Notes: generated by a model not told the origin, from the sequence alone. A stretch of 64,000 nt of DNA from Halomarina salina (GCF_023074835.1 NZ_JALLGW010000001.1:1116001-1180000), one strand, 5' to 3'; numbered from the stretch's first letter, positions 1 to 8,292 are shown. Made by a program: numbers and translations.

Positions 1-730
1 GTACGCGGAGGACGGCGTCGTCCAGCGGGCGATGCGCGACGTGACGAGCGAGACGGACGCGTACGTCGTCGGCGACGTCTGCCTCTGCGAGTACACGAGC
101 CACGGCCACTGTGGCGTCGTCGAGGACCACGCGGCCGAGGACCCGACGCTCACCGTGAAGAACGACGAGACGCTCGACCTGCTCGCGCGCACGGCCGTCT
201 CGCAGGCCGACGCGGGAGCCGACATGGTCGCGCCCTCCAGCATGACCGACGGGATGGTCGGCGCGATTCGGGAGGCACTCGACGCCGCGGGCCACGACGA
301 CGTGGCTATCATGAGCTACGCAGCGAAGTACGAGTCGGCGTTCTACGGCCCGTTCCGCGACGCGGCCGACGGCGCGCCCGCGTTCGGCGACCGGCGACAC
401 TACCAGATGGACCCCGCGAACGCCCGCGAGGCGATGCGCGAGGTCCGCCTCGACGTCGAACAGGGCGCGGACGTGCTGATGGTGAAACCGGCGCTGCCCT
501 ACCTCGACGTCGTCAGCGACGTCCGCCGGGAGTTCGACCACCCCGTCGCGGCGTACAACGTCTCCGGGGAGTACGCGATGCTCCACGCGGCGGCCGAGAA
601 GGGCTGGCTGGACCTCGACGCGGCCGCCCGCGAGTCGCTGCTCTCCATCAAGCGCGCCGGTGCCGACCTCATCCTGACGTACTTCGCAGAAAGCGTTGCC
701 GCAACGCTTTCTGCGGACAGTCGGACGTAG
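1..730 (+). CDS. hemB: Delta-aminolevulinic acid dehydratase (porphobilinogen synthase), 3' part
   Basis: Condenses two 5-aminolevulinate molecules to porphobilinogen in cytosolic tetrapyrrole synthesis. The reading frame is open from base 2 and the 5' part lies outside the window. Visible are the Cys-rich metal site ([13 protein letters not shown]), the first active-site Lys ([14 protein letters not shown]) and the Schiff-base Lys ([10 protein letters not shown]). The normal enzyme end is near LILTYFAE. The last residues ([14 protein letters not shown]) come from the first copy of a 57-bp tandem repeat that continues past the stop, so the C-terminus was probably replaced by repeat sequence. 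Other heme genes (hemL, hemC, hemD) lie downstream, separated from hemB by the ammonium cassettes. Confidence 0.95.
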   Translation, partial: YAEDGVVQRAMRDVTSETDAYVVGDVCLCEYTSHGHCGVVEDHAAEDPTLTVKNDETLDLLARTAVSQADAGADMVAPSSMTDGMVGAIREALDAAGHDDVAIMSYAAKYESAFYGPFRDAADGAPAFGDRRHYQMDPANAREAMREVRLDVEQGADVLMVKPALPYLDVVSDVRREFDHPVAAYNVSGEYAMLHAAAEKGWLDLDAAARESLLSIKRAGADLILTYFAESVAATLSADSRT

Positions 731-853
731 TCCGACGCTTTTGCCGAGAGCGTAACGGCATCGCTCTCGGCAACCAGCCAGACGTAGTCTGGCGACTTCG
801 CGGAGAGCGTCGCGTCGTCGCTCTCGACGGACAGCCGGACGTAGTTCGGCGAC
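683..853 (+). repeat. Three-copy 57-bp tandem repeat with paired hairpins over the hemB stop
   Basis: Copies lie at 683-739, 740-796 and 797-853. Each holds a longer hairpin A (686-714, 743-771, 803-825) and a 7-bp hairpin B with a GTA loop (720-736, 777-793, 834-850). Stem bases differ between copies but pairing is kept: for example the A arm AGAAAGCG pairs with CGCTTTCT in copy 1, while CGAGAGCG pairs with CGCTCTCG in copy 2. Each copy carries an in-frame TAG at the same place, and the first is the hemB stop. The covariation suggests selection on a folded RNA or DNA form. The role is unknown; a 3'-end or termination/stability element is possible. Confidence 0.85.
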
Positions 854-1122
854 GAGACGGGAGCGCCGGCGTTCCCGACGTGCGGAGTCGCACTCGGGGG
901 TGCCGGCACCGAGACGGTTCGGCGAACGTCCACTCCTCACTCCCCCGTCGACCGGGTGGCCGCCTCCCGATTCCACCGACGCTAGCTTCGATTCGCCACT
1001 GGCTGTCGGCAAAAAAATAGACGTTCCCCCCGCGCACACCCCCGGAAGCCGACCGATTGGCAACATTTACACTGGACGGCTGTCGGGAAACCCTCCCGAC
1101 GAACGTCTCGTTCTCCGACGAA

Positions 1123-1313
1123 GTACAACCTTATATTCGTAATGTTGTTGGCTATATTGGACGCTCGGCGCTCGTATCGACGATAAACTGGCGAATATCA
1201 AGCAAGGTTTTATCTAATGCCATTCCATGCCATTCGGCCGTGACTCAGATGACAAACGCAAGCGAATTCGCGTGGAACGTGGACGATAGTGTACTGGAAC
1301 GCGGGGGTGCGCT
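1123..1313 (+). promoter_or_regulatory. Upstream control region of amt1, duplicated before amt2
   Basis: Block A (1123-1163, containing CTTATATTCGTAATG) matches 3579-3619 with 4 mismatches in 41 bases. A TATA-like TTTTAT (1208-1213) aligns exactly with TTAT at 3666-3669. Block B (1222-1260) contains ATTCCATGC, CGTGA and ACAAACGCA, all at the same spacing as in the second cassette (offset always 2456). Transcription probably starts near the GTG at 1240, 30 nt after the TATA-like box, with block A as an upstream regulator site at about -117 to -77. An alternative is that CTTATATT in block A is itself a TATA box. The rest of 854-1122 shows no gene. Confidence 0.7.
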
Positions 1314-1317
1314 GTGA
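1240..1317 (+). CDS. Small 25-codon ORF coupled to amt1 (leader peptide or small protein)
   Basis: It starts with GTG, 30 nt after the TATA-like box, which is the layout of a leaderless haloarchaeal mRNA. Its TGA overlaps the amt1 start as GTGA. The predicted peptide has TNA at residues 5-7, W12, V14, L19 and GG at 22-23, all shared with the equivalent ORF before amt2 (9 of 25 identities, same length, same start position). A GGGGGTG sequence before the amt start can serve as a ribosome binding site for the transporter. Function is unknown: it may be a coupling or attenuator ORF or a small regulator. A downstream ATG at 1249 would give 22 residues. Confidence 0.45.
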   Translation: MTQMTNASEFAWNVDDSVLERGGAL

Positions 1318-2675
1318 CGCTCCTGCTCCCCCTCCAGGGCGACGTGACGCAGGTGGCCGACGCGGTCAGCGCGGTGTGGGTGCTGACGGTGTCGTTCCTC
1401 ATCTTCTTCATGCAGCCGGGGTTCGCGCTGCTGGAGGCCGGACAGGTGCGGGCGAAGAACGCCGGCAACGTCGTGATGAAGAACATGACCGACTGGTCGA
1501 TGGGCGTCATCGTGTTCTTCCTCGCCGGCGCGGGGATATCGACCATCGCCGCGGCGCTGACCGCCTCCGGCACGTCGCTGGACATCGCCGGGGCGTTCGC
1601 GTACATCGACGAGCCGAGCGGGTGGGTCAGCTGGCTGTTCGGTGCGGTGTTCGCCATGACCGCGGCCACCATCGTCTCGGGGGCCGTCGCGGAGCGGATG
1701 AAGTTCTCCGCCTACGTCGTCTACGCCGTCGCCATGACGGCGGTCATCTACCCCGTCATCGCGGGCTTCGCGTGGGGCGGCGGTCTGCTGTCGGCCGACG
1801 GCTTCCTCGGGGCGGCCATCGGGGTCGGCTACAAGGACTTCGCGGGGGCGACGGTCGTCCACGCTCTGGGTGGCATCGCCGGGCTGACCGCGGCGTACGT
1901 CGTCGGCCCACGTCGCGGCCGGTACGACAGTAAGGGGAAGGCCCAGCCGATTCCGGGCCACAGCGTGCTGTTCGCCGTCATCGGGACGCTCATCCTCGCG
2001 TTCGGCTGGTACGGCTTCAACGTCGGGACGCAGGGCGTCCTCTCCGACGGGCAGTTCATGGGCGAGGCGCTCGGCCGCGTCGCCCTCAACACGACGCTCG
2101 CGATGGGGGCCGGGATGCTGGCCTCCTCGCTCGTCAGCTACTACATCGAGGGGAAACCGGACCCGCTGTTCGCCGCGAACGGCCTGCTCGCCGGTCTCGT
2201 CGCCATCACCGGGGCGTGCGCCCACGTCACCTGGTGGGGCGGCATCCTCATCGGTCTCATCGGCGGCGCGCAGACCCCGCTGGTCTACCGCTGGGTGGTC
2301 GACAACCTGAAGATCGACGACGTCTGTGGCGTCTTCGCGGTCCACGGCAGCGCGGGGTTCATCGGCACGATGCTCATCCCGTTCTTCGACGTGGCGGGCT
2401 TCTCGACGGCGCAGCTCGTGATGCAGGTCGCGGGCTCGGTCGTCATCGCCGGCTGGACGGTGCTGACGACGCTCGTCGTCATGTACGCCCTGAAGTACAC
2501 CATCGGCGTGCGCGTCTCCGACGAGGAGGAGGAACTGGGCCTGGACCTCGGCGAGCACGGTCTCGCGACCTACCCCGAGTTCACGGCCGACTCCGGCTCG
2601 TCGCCCATCACCGACGGCGGCGACGTCCGTACGGATGGCGGCGACGTGCGCACCGACGGAGGTGAGGACGAATGA
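1314..2675 (+). CDS. amt1: Ammonium transporter (Amt family)
   Basis: Membrane channel-type transporter of NH4+/NH3, 453 residues, with a GTG start overlapping the preceding small ORF. The Amt fold of about 11 membrane segments is recognisable from [13 protein letters not shown], the two pore histidines ([11 protein letters not shown] and FAVHGSAGF) and [11 protein letters not shown]. The C-terminus ends in a 21-bp DNA repeat encoding TDGGDVR-type units (2611-2671). The stop overlaps the glnK1 start (ATGA), so the channel and its PII regulator are translationally coupled. This is the usual arrangement, since PII proteins plug Amt pores when nitrogen is sufficient. Confidence 0.96.
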   Translation: MTLLLPLQGDVTQVADAVSAVWVLTVSFLIFFMQPGFALLEAGQVRAKNAGNVVMKNMTDWSMGVIVFFLAGAGISTIAAALTASGTSLDIAGAFAYIDEPSGWVSWLFGAVFAMTAATIVSGAVAERMKFSAYVVYAVAMTAVIYPVIAGFAWGGGLLSADGFLGAAIGVGYKDFAGATVVHALGGIAGLTAAYVVGPRRGRYDSKGKAQPIPGHSVLFAVIGTLILAFGWYGFNVGTQGVLSDGQFMGEALGRVALNTTLAMGAGMLASSLVSYYIEGKPDPLFAANGLLAGLVAITGACAHVTWWGGILIGLIGGAQTPLVYRWVVDNLKIDDVCGVFAVHGSAGFIGTMLIPFFDVAGFSTAQLVMQVAGSVVIAGWTVLTTLVVMYALKYTIGVRVSDEEEELGLDLGEHGLATYPEFTADSGSSPITDGGDVRTDGGDVRTDGGEDE

Positions 2676-3034
2676 GCGCCGCGAACGAGGGCGAGGTGAA
2701 ACTCGTCGTGGCGTACATCCGGCCCGACAAACTCAGCGCGGTCAAGCAGGCGCTGGTGGACGTCGGCGCGCCGTCCATCTCGGTGACGAACGTCTCCGGT
2801 CGCGGCTCGCAGCCGGCCCGCAAGGGCCAGTACCGCGGCGAGGAGTACATCGTCGACCTGCACCAGAAGGTGAAGGTGGAGTGCTTCGTCGCCGAGGTTC
2901 CGGCCGACGAGGTGGCGGAGGCCATCGTCGAGGCGGCGAAGACGGGCGATCCCGGTGACGGGAAGGTGTTCGTCATGCCCGTCGAGAGCGCCCACCAGAT
3001 CCGCACCGGGACGACGGGTGTCGACGCCGTCTGA
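2672..3034 (+). CDS. glnK: Nitrogen regulatory protein PII (GlnK type)
   Basis: Trimeric PII signal protein, 120 residues, that senses ATP/ADP and 2-oxoglutarate and blocks Amt. The N-terminal strand [12 protein letters not shown], the T-loop with the conserved Tyr ([15 protein letters not shown]) and the nucleotide loop [14 protein letters not shown] are all present. The first 8 residues are an acidic extension. It overlaps amt1 by 4 bases and is followed after 2 bases by the Lrp-like gene, so the three form one operon. The T-loop Tyr would allow covalent modification, but no modifying enzyme gene is in the window. Confidence 0.96.
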   Translation: MSAANEGEVKLVVAYIRPDKLSAVKQALVDVGAPSISVTNVSGRGSQPARKGQYRGEEYIVDLHQKVKVECFVAEVPADEVAEAIVEAAKTGDPGDGKVFVMPVESAHQIRTGTTGVDAV

Positions 3035-3036
3035 CC

Positions 3037-3459
3037 GTGTCCGGTTCGCTCGGCGACTCGTCGACCGACGAGGGTGAGGACATCCGGGGGCTCGACCTCG
3101 TCGCTCCCGACGACCTGCGCGAGCGACTCGCCGCGGCCGAGCTCTCGGGTGCGGTCGTCGGCTACGCCCCTCGCATCGACTACGACGAACTCGGGATGCG
3201 GACCGTCATCACCCGCGTCCTCGCCCGCGAGTCGTGCGTCGAGGACGTCGCCATGGACCTCCGCGGCCGGAACGTCTCCGACGTGTACGTCGTCACGGGC
3301 GAGTACAACATCGTCGCAATCGGACGGTTCGTCGGGGAGGGCGCGTTCGACGCGTTCCTCTCCCGACTGGCGACCGACGACCGCGTGCTGAGCGTGACCG
3401 CGACCGTCACGCTCGACACCGTCTGCGAGTACGACACGGTCGGATTCCTGGAGGAGTGA
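3037..3459 (+). CDS. Lrp/AsnC-type ligand-binding protein with a degenerate HTH region
   Basis: A 140-residue protein with a GTG start 2 bases after glnK1. From about residue 40 it resembles the Lrp/AsnC family: the linker SGAVVGYAPRIDYDELG, then a RAM-type ligand domain with a GxY-like turn (TGEYNIVAIGRF) and VLSVTATVTLDTV. The N-terminal 35-40 residues are acidic and show only the last helix-like part (DDLRERLAAAELSG) of the usual winged helix. It may therefore bind an effector and oligomerise with full-length Lrp proteins without binding DNA itself. Its place in the amt1 operon points to nitrogen or amino-acid sensing, which is inference. Confidence 0.75.
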   Translation: MSGSLGDSSTDEGEDIRGLDLVAPDDLRERLAAAELSGAVVGYAPRIDYDELGMRTVITRVLARESCVEDVAMDLRGRNVSDVYVVTGEYNIVAIGRFVGEGAFDAFLSRLATDDRVLSVTATVTLDTVCEYDTVGFLEE

Positions 3460-3578
3460 CGGGCACGCTCGGGTGCCCGAACGGCACGCGCGCACCCCCG
3501 AAAACTGGGTGTTCGGCAACTCTTGCGCTGACCGTTCGTCGGGTTTTCGCCGGACATACGACGAAAAATCTGGGGATA

Positions 3579-3769
3579 GTACGACCTTATATTCGTAATG
3601 TTGTGGGCTATTCTGGACGAACGCCGCCGAGAGCGGGGAATTTTTTGTGTTCCTTGAGCACACGCTTATGTGGGTGGATTCCATGCGGATGTGACGTGAT
3701 GCGGATTACAAACGCACCAAAATCACGCTGGATTGTTGGGGGAACGGAACTTCGGAACGGGGGTGACAG
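3579..3769 (+). promoter_or_regulatory. Upstream control region of the amt2-glnK2 fusion, paralogous to that of amt1
   Basis: Block A is at 3579-3619, the TATA-like TTAT at 3666-3669 and block B at 3678-3716 (ATTCCATGC, CGTGA, ACAAACGCA). All three sit at the same distance from the start codon as in the amt1 leader. Sequence between the blocks has diverged, so the conserved parts are likely functional. A GGGGGTG before the amt2 ATG (3760-3766) is a probable ribosome binding site shared with amt1. The preceding part of the gap (3460-3578) holds no recognisable gene. Confidence 0.7.
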
Positions 3770-3773
3770 ATGA
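3696..3773 (+). CDS. Small 25-codon ORF coupled to amt2 (paralogue of the one before amt1)
   Basis: GTG start exactly 30 nt after the TATA-like TTAT and aligned with the GTG at 1240. The TGA overlaps the amt2 ATG as ATGA. The peptide shares TNA (5-7), W12, V14, L19 and GG (22-23) with its paralogue. An ATG directly follows the GTG and could be the real start. The same length, start, stop overlap and residues in two diverged copies support translation. The product's role is unknown. Confidence 0.45.
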   Translation: MMRITNAPKSRWIVGGTELRNGGDR

Positions 3774-5458
3774 GCGTCGCGATGCAGGCGGACGTCGCGG
3801 CCATCGCCGACAGTATCAACGCGGTGTGGGTGCTGACGGTCACCTTCCTCATCTTCTTCATGCACGCCGGGTTCGCCATGCTGGAGGCGGGGCAGGTCCG
3901 CTCGAAGAACGTCGCCAACCAGCTGACGAAGAACATGCTGACGTGGAGCGTCGGCGTGACGGTGTTCTTCCTCGTCGGACAGGGCGTCGGGAACGTCGTC
4001 GGCGGGAACGCCGCCCCGTTCGGCTACGTCAACGACCCGAACGCGTGGGTCGGCTGGCTGTTCGGTGCGGTGTTCGCCATGACGGCCGCCACCATCGTCT
4101 CCGGGGCGGTGGCGGGCCGGGCGAAACTGCGCGCGTACGTCACCTACACCATCGTCCTGGCGGCGGTCATCTACCCGGTCGTCCTCGGGTTCACGTGGGC
4201 CGGGTCGGGTCTGCTCTCCGCCGACGGCTTCCTCGGCACGACGTTCGGGGCCGGCTTCGGCGACTTCGCGGGCGGCATGATCGTCCACGGGATGGGCGGC
4301 ATCGCCGGCCTGACCGCGGCGTGGATCCTCGGCCCGCGGCTCAACCGGTTCAACGAGGACGGGTCGGTCAACGTCATCCCCGGCCACTCCATCACGTTCG
4401 CGGTGCTGGGGACGCTGCTGCTCTGCTTCGGCTGGTACGGCTTCAACGTCGGCACGCAGGCGACCATCCTCGACCCGGAGACGGGCGAGTTCATGGGCGC
4501 GGCGCTCGGCCGCGTCGCGCTGACGACGACGCTCGGGATGGCCGCCGGGGCCATCGGCGCGAGCGCGTTCTCGCTGTACAAGACCGGCAAGGTCGACACG
4601 CTGTACGTCGCCAACGGGATGCTCGCGGGTCTCGTCGGCATCACGTCGAACACCAACGCCATCGTCTGGTGGGCCGCACCCATCATCGGCTTCCTCGCGG
4701 GTGCGCAGCTCCCGCTCGTGTTCGGCTTCGTCGAGAAGCGCCTGCACATCGACGACGTCTGTGCGGTGTTCCCGGTCCACGGGAGCGCGGGCGTCCTCGG
4801 GGCGCTCCTCCTGCCGTTCTTCACGGTCGGTGAGGCCGGCGGCTGGGTCATCAGCACCGACCTCATCCTCCCGCAGGTCGTCGGCGTGCTGGTCATCGCC
4901 GGGTGGACGATTCTCGCCACGGCGGCCGTGTTCGGCGCGCTCAAGGCCGTCGGGCAAGCGCGGGTCACGCGCGAACACGAACTCGAAGGGCTCGACATCG
5001 CCGAACACGGCGTGGAGACGTACCCCGAGTTCGGCATCGGCGAGGAACCCGTCAGCACCAGCGTCCGCACCGACGGCGGCGTGGTCCGCTCGGACGGTGG
5101 CGCACCCAACCGGGGAGGCATCAAGATGGTCGTCGCGTACATCCGGCCCGACCGGCTGAGTGCGGTCAAGCAGTCGCTGGTCGAGGCCGGAGCGCCCTCC
5201 ATCACGGTGACGAACGTCTCCGGCCGTGGCTCGCAGCCTGCGAAGAAGGGCCAGTGGCGCGGCGAGGAGTACGTCGTCGACCTGCACCAGAAGGTGAAGA
5301 TAGAGTGCGTCGTCGCCGAGATTCCCGCCGAGGACGTCGCCACCGCCATCCGCGATGCGGCGATGACCGGCGAGAAGGGCGACGGGAAGGTGTTCGTCAT
5401 GCCCGTCGAGCAGGCGCTCCAGATTCGCACCGGGACGTCCGGCGTCGACGCGGTCTGA
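3770..5458 (+). CDS. amt2-glnK2: Ammonium transporter fused to a PII (GlnK) domain
   Basis: Single 562-residue frame. Residues 1 to about 430 form an Amt transporter with pore histidines in [12 protein letters not shown] and [11 protein letters not shown]. Residues about 430-452 are a Gly/Asp linker ([12 protein letters not shown]) like the tail of Amt1. Residues 453-562 are a complete PII domain ([12 protein letters not shown]-loop [15 protein letters not shown], loop [14 protein letters not shown]). The fusion looks like loss of the stop between an ancestral amt-glnK pair such as the neighbouring cassette. It tethers one PII subunit per Amt subunit, giving a trimer on a trimer. The ATG is chosen because of the leader alignment and GGGGGTG upstream. 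Confidence 0.93.
   Translation: MSVAMQADVAAIADSINAVWVLTVTFLIFFMHAGFAMLEAGQVRSKNVANQLTKNMLTWSVGVTVFFLVGQGVGNVVGGNAAPFGYVNDPNAWVGWLFGAVFAMTAATIVSGAVAGRAKLRAYVTYTIVLAAVIYPVVLGFTWAGSGLLSADGFLGTTFGAGFGDFAGGMIVHGMGGIAGLTAAWILGPRLNRFNEDGSVNVIPGHSITFAVLGTLLLCFGWYGFNVGTQATILDPETGEFMGAALGRVALTTTLGMAAGAIGASAFSLYKTGKVDTLYVANGMLAGLVGITSNTNAIVWWAAPIIGFLAGAQLPLVFGFVEKRLHIDDVCAVFPVHGSAGVLGALLLPFFTVGEAGGWVISTDLILPQVVGVLVIAGWTILATAAVFGALKAVGQARVTREHELEGLDIAEHGVETYPEFGIGEEPVSTSVRTDGGVVRSDGGAPNRGGIKMVVAYIRPDRLSAVKQSLVEAGAPSITVTNVSGRGSQPAKKGQWRGEEYVVDLHQKVKIECVVAEIPAEDVATAIRDAAMTGEKGDGKVFVMPVEQALQIRTGTSGVDAV
5112..5128 (+). promoter_or_regulatory. Internal Shine-Dalgarno and in-frame ATG able to start free GlnK2
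   Basis: GGGGAGG at 5112-5118, then 7 bases, then ATG at 5126-5128, in frame with the fusion (codon 453). Starting here would give a 110-residue free GlnK beginning MVVAYIRP, which is where stand-alone GlnK proteins begin. The Gly-Gly codons of the linker could also explain the G-rich run, but such a close match at the exact domain start suggests one mRNA gives both tethered and free PII. Confidence 0.5.
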
Positions 5459-5574
5459 GCACACTCACACTCCCAGCACGTCCCCGCCTGCTTCTCCTCC
5501 CGTCTCGTCGCTGCCTTCCGACTGTATCCTCGCGGGCGAACAGTTATGTTCGATTGGTAGTCACGTAGCCATGA

Positions 5575-6066
5575 ATGAGGGAACGGCAGATGTGGAAGCG
5601 GTTGGCTGCTCTCCAGAACCAGGTCCCTCGGGTGACCGACGACCCGCCGAGACCGACCGACAGCGTCGACTGGCGGGCAGTGATGCTCGGTGTCCTCGTG
5701 GCACTGACCTTCGGTTGTCTCGCGTTCACGAACGTCCTCGGCGAGGGGGTCGTCCCCCTCGCTCTCCTCGCCCCAGGCGTCGTCGTCGGCCTGTTCGTCC
5801 GGAAGGGCCGGGCGGTCCTCGACGACGCGGCCGTCGCGGGGTTCGGCACCATCTTCGGCCTCACGGTCGCGAACATCGCCCTCGGGTCGACGGCGCTCCC
5901 CTGGGTCCTCGTCGACCCGCAGAGCGTCGTCGGGGCGTTCGCGGCGCTCCTGTTCGCGGCGCTCGCGGGCGTGCCGGTGCTCGTCCTCGGCACCGTCGCC
6001 GTCGCGGGTGTCGTCGCGTACGCCCGTCGGCAGTTCCTCGCCGGGGTCCGCGCCGGTCGCTCGTGA
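5575..6066 (+). CDS. Integral membrane protein of unknown function
   Basis: 163 residues with an acidic/polar N-terminal 30 residues, then about four hydrophobic segments (around 34-54, 58-74, 84-105 and 120-148), and a short basic end. It resembles small haloarchaeal multi-pass membrane proteins, but I cannot assign a function. Two ATGs at 5571 and 5575 lie close together and only the second is in this frame; an ATG at 5590 is an alternative. It lies 116 bases after amt2-glnK2 and 84 bases before hemL on the same strand. Confidence 0.7.
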   Translation: MRERQMWKRLAALQNQVPRVTDDPPRPTDSVDWRAVMLGVLVALTFGCLAFTNVLGEGVVPLALLAPGVVVGLFVRKGRAVLDDAAVAGFGTIFGLTVANIALGSTALPWVLVDPQSVVGAFAALLFAALAGVPVLVLGTVAVAGVVAYARRQFLAGVRAGRS

Positions 6067-6150
6067 CGACCTCTCGCCTCTCTGTCTCGCTCTGGTCCCG
6101 GGATGTCGTCACTCAGTAACCTCCTTACCACGTCCGGGAGAACCGCCCCT

Positions 6151-7497
6151 ATGGCTCGCAATCGCGAGAACTCTCGCGCGCTGTACGACCGGGCGCTCTC
6201 GGTCATGCCCGCCGGCGTCAACTCCTCGGTCCGGGCGACCCAGCCGTACCCGACGTTCGTCCGGTCGGGCGACGGCGCGCACGTCATCGACCACGACGGC
6301 AACCGCTACCTCGACTACGTGATGGGCTACGGGCCGCTCCTGCTCGGCCACGACATGCCCGAGTCGGTCGCCGCGGCGGTCCAGCGCGCCGCCAGCGAGG
6401 GGCCGATGTACGGCGCACCCACCGAGGTCGAGGTCGACCTCGCGGAGTTCGTCGTCCGGCACGTCCCGAGCGTGGAGATGATCCGCTTCGTCAACTCGGG
6501 GACCGAGGCGACCGTCTCGGCCGTCCGCCTCGCCCGCGGCCACACCGGCCGGAACAAGATCGTCGTCATGCAGGGCGGCTACCACGGTGCCCAGGAGTCG
6601 ACGCTCGTCGAGGGCGACGCCGAGCACCCGCGCCCGTCGACCAGCGGCATCCCCCAGTCGTTCGCCGAGCACACGCTCCCCGTCCCGTTCAACGACGAGG
6701 AGGCGCTCCGCGAGGTGTTCGAGCGCCACGGCGACGACATCGCCTGCGTGCTGACCGAACCCATCCTCGGCAACTCGGGCATCGTGATGCCCGAGGAGGG
6801 CTATCACGAGGCCATCCGGGAGACCTGCGACGAGTACGGCGCGCTGTACGTCCTCGACGAGGTCATCACGGGGTTCCGCGTCGGCGGCCTGGGCTGCGCC
6901 CAGGGGAAGTTCGGCGTCACGCCCGACGTCACGACGTTCGGCAAGATCGTCGGCGGTGGGTTCCCGGTCGGCGCTATCGGCGGGAGAAGCGAGATCATCG
7001 AGCAGTTCTCGCCGTCGGGCGACGTCTTCCAGTCGGGGACGTTCTCGGGCCACCCCGTCACGATGGCGGCGGGCCTCGCCACGCTGGAGTTCTGCGCCGA
7101 GAACGACGTCTACGACCACGTGAACGCGCTCGGCGAGCGGTTGCGCGAGGGACTGACCGACATCGTCGCCGACCGCGCGCCCGAGTACACCGTCGTCGGG
7201 ACGGACTCGATGTTCAAGGTCGTCTTCGGCCGGGCGAACACCGGCCCGCAGAGCGACTGCTGTTCGGCCGGGTGTCGGCAGGACCCGACGTGCGAGCGCT
7301 CCCCCGACTGCCCGAAGACGGGGGCCGACGTGGCCGACGGCGAGACGCAGCGCTGGGACCGGCTGTTCCGGCCGTTCATGGAGGAGCAGGGCATCCTGCT
7401 TCCCGCGAACCAGATGGAGAGCCAGTTCGTCAGCTACGCCCACACCGAAGCCGACATCGAGGAGACGCTGGAGGCCTACGAGGCGTTCTTCTCGTAG
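6151..7497 (+). CDS. hemL: Glutamate-1-semialdehyde 2,1-aminomutase
   Basis: PLP enzyme making 5-aminolevulinate from glutamate-1-semialdehyde (C5 pathway), 448 residues. The start [16 protein letters not shown] was chosen by family N-termini; an upstream ATG at 6103 would add 16 residues unlike the family. The PLP Lys is K265 ([10 protein letters not shown]) and D236 is in [10 protein letters not shown] Cys-rich insert (C370, C371, C375, C381, C387) lies in the C-terminal domain before the conserved [10 protein letters not shown]. That insert is unlike bacterial HemL and could bind a metal. It feeds HemB, encoded at the window's left edge. Confidence 0.96.
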   Translation: MARNRENSRALYDRALSVMPAGVNSSVRATQPYPTFVRSGDGAHVIDHDGNRYLDYVMGYGPLLLGHDMPESVAAAVQRAASEGPMYGAPTEVEVDLAEFVVRHVPSVEMIRFVNSGTEATVSAVRLARGHTGRNKIVVMQGGYHGAQESTLVEGDAEHPRPSTSGIPQSFAEHTLPVPFNDEEALREVFERHGDDIACVLTEPILGNSGIVMPEEGYHEAIRETCDEYGALYVLDEVITGFRVGGLGCAQGKFGVTPDVTTFGKIVGGGFPVGAIGGRSEIIEQFSPSGDVFQSGTFSGHPVTMAAGLATLEFCAENDVYDHVNALGERLREGLTDIVADRAPEYTVVGTDSMFKVVFGRANTGPQSDCCSAGCRQDPTCERSPDCPKTGADVADGETQRWDRLFRPFMEEQGILLPANQMESQFVSYAHTEADIEETLEAYEAFFS

Positions 7498-7530
7498 CGC
7501 CGTGGTGTAGGGGGCCGCGACGGTCGCCCC

Positions 7531-8292
7531 TCAGAACCGGAGCGGCCGGATGAGCCGTCGAACGACCCGCTTCCCGTTCTCGCGGACGAACGCGGCGCCG
7601 CCGACCTTCGACTCGTCGAGCGCGTAGCGACCGGTGTACGTCCCGTCCCCGGCGTCGGGTCCGTCTTCGTCGTCCGTCCGCTCGTCCGCGTACGCCTCGG
7701 GGTCGTCGACGCGATACACCGTGTCGTCGTGCGTCGCCACGGCGAGCGCCTCGCGGACACGGGATTCGGTGAGGTCGCACGAGGCGGCGAGCTCGGGGAC
7801 CGTCTTCGGGCCGTCACGCAGCTCTCTGGTGACGAGACTGGCGTGGTGCATCACGAGCATCGACTCGCTCGCGCTCAGGTCGTCGAACTCGTCGTCCGCT
7901 CCGGCCGCTCCCGTCGCGGACGCCTGGCGAGCGTCGAGCAATAGCCAGACGCCGGCGAGCGCGACCACCAGCGGGAACCAGACCGGGCCACCGCTGTCGG
8001 GGACGACCGTCACCTCGTACGCGAACCACGCGAGACTCCCGAGCACGACGAACGCGCCGGTGCCGACGCCGACCCACCGTTCGTCGACGCCGGGCGTCTC
8101 GCGGAGCAGGTTCGTCGTCTCTACGACCACGAGACCGGCACCGAGGCCCACGAGCGACCCGGGTTCGCCGGTCACCGCGTAGACCAGGGCGAAGACGACG
8201 ATCAGGCTGGCGACGTGCCGGAGCGTGTACCGCTCGCGTGCGGCGTGGCGGAGTCCGTCGAACACGTCTCCTGCTGTCTCTCGGACGAACAT
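7531..8292 (-). CDS. Membrane protein with a C-terminal winged-helix domain
   Basis: 253 residues. The N-terminal part has about four hydrophobic segments (residues 25-125). The C-terminal cytosolic part (about 140-195: ESMLVMHHASLVTRELRDGPKTVPELAASCDLTE in pieces) looks like a winged helix, followed by a segment that reads YRVDDPEAY. It resembles haloarchaeal membrane-anchored HTH proteins; whether it binds DNA is unknown. It is divergent from the gene at 8357, and the 64-base gap must hold both promoters. Confidence 0.7.
   Translation of the reverse strand: MFVRETAGDVFDGLRHAARERYTLRHVASLIVVFALVYAVTGEPGSLVGLGAGLVVVETTNLLRETPGVDERWVGVGTGAFVVLGSLAWFAYEVTVVPDSGGPVWFPLVVALAGVWLLLDARQASATGAAGADDEFDDLSASESMLVMHHASLVTRELRDGPKTVPELAASCDLTESRVREALAVATHDDTVYRVDDPEAYADERTDDEDGPDAGDGTYTGRYALDESKVGGAAFVRENGKRVVRRLIRPLRF

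Noticed and set aside
1245-2558. A 437-codon minus-strand frame opposite amt1
   Set aside because: The antisense of a membrane protein in GC-rich DNA; no family match and no ribosome binding site.
3608-5464. A 618-codon minus-strand frame opposite amt2-glnK2
   Set aside because: Same antisense effect: repetitive Arg/Asp/His composition, no motifs, and no promoter or start signal.
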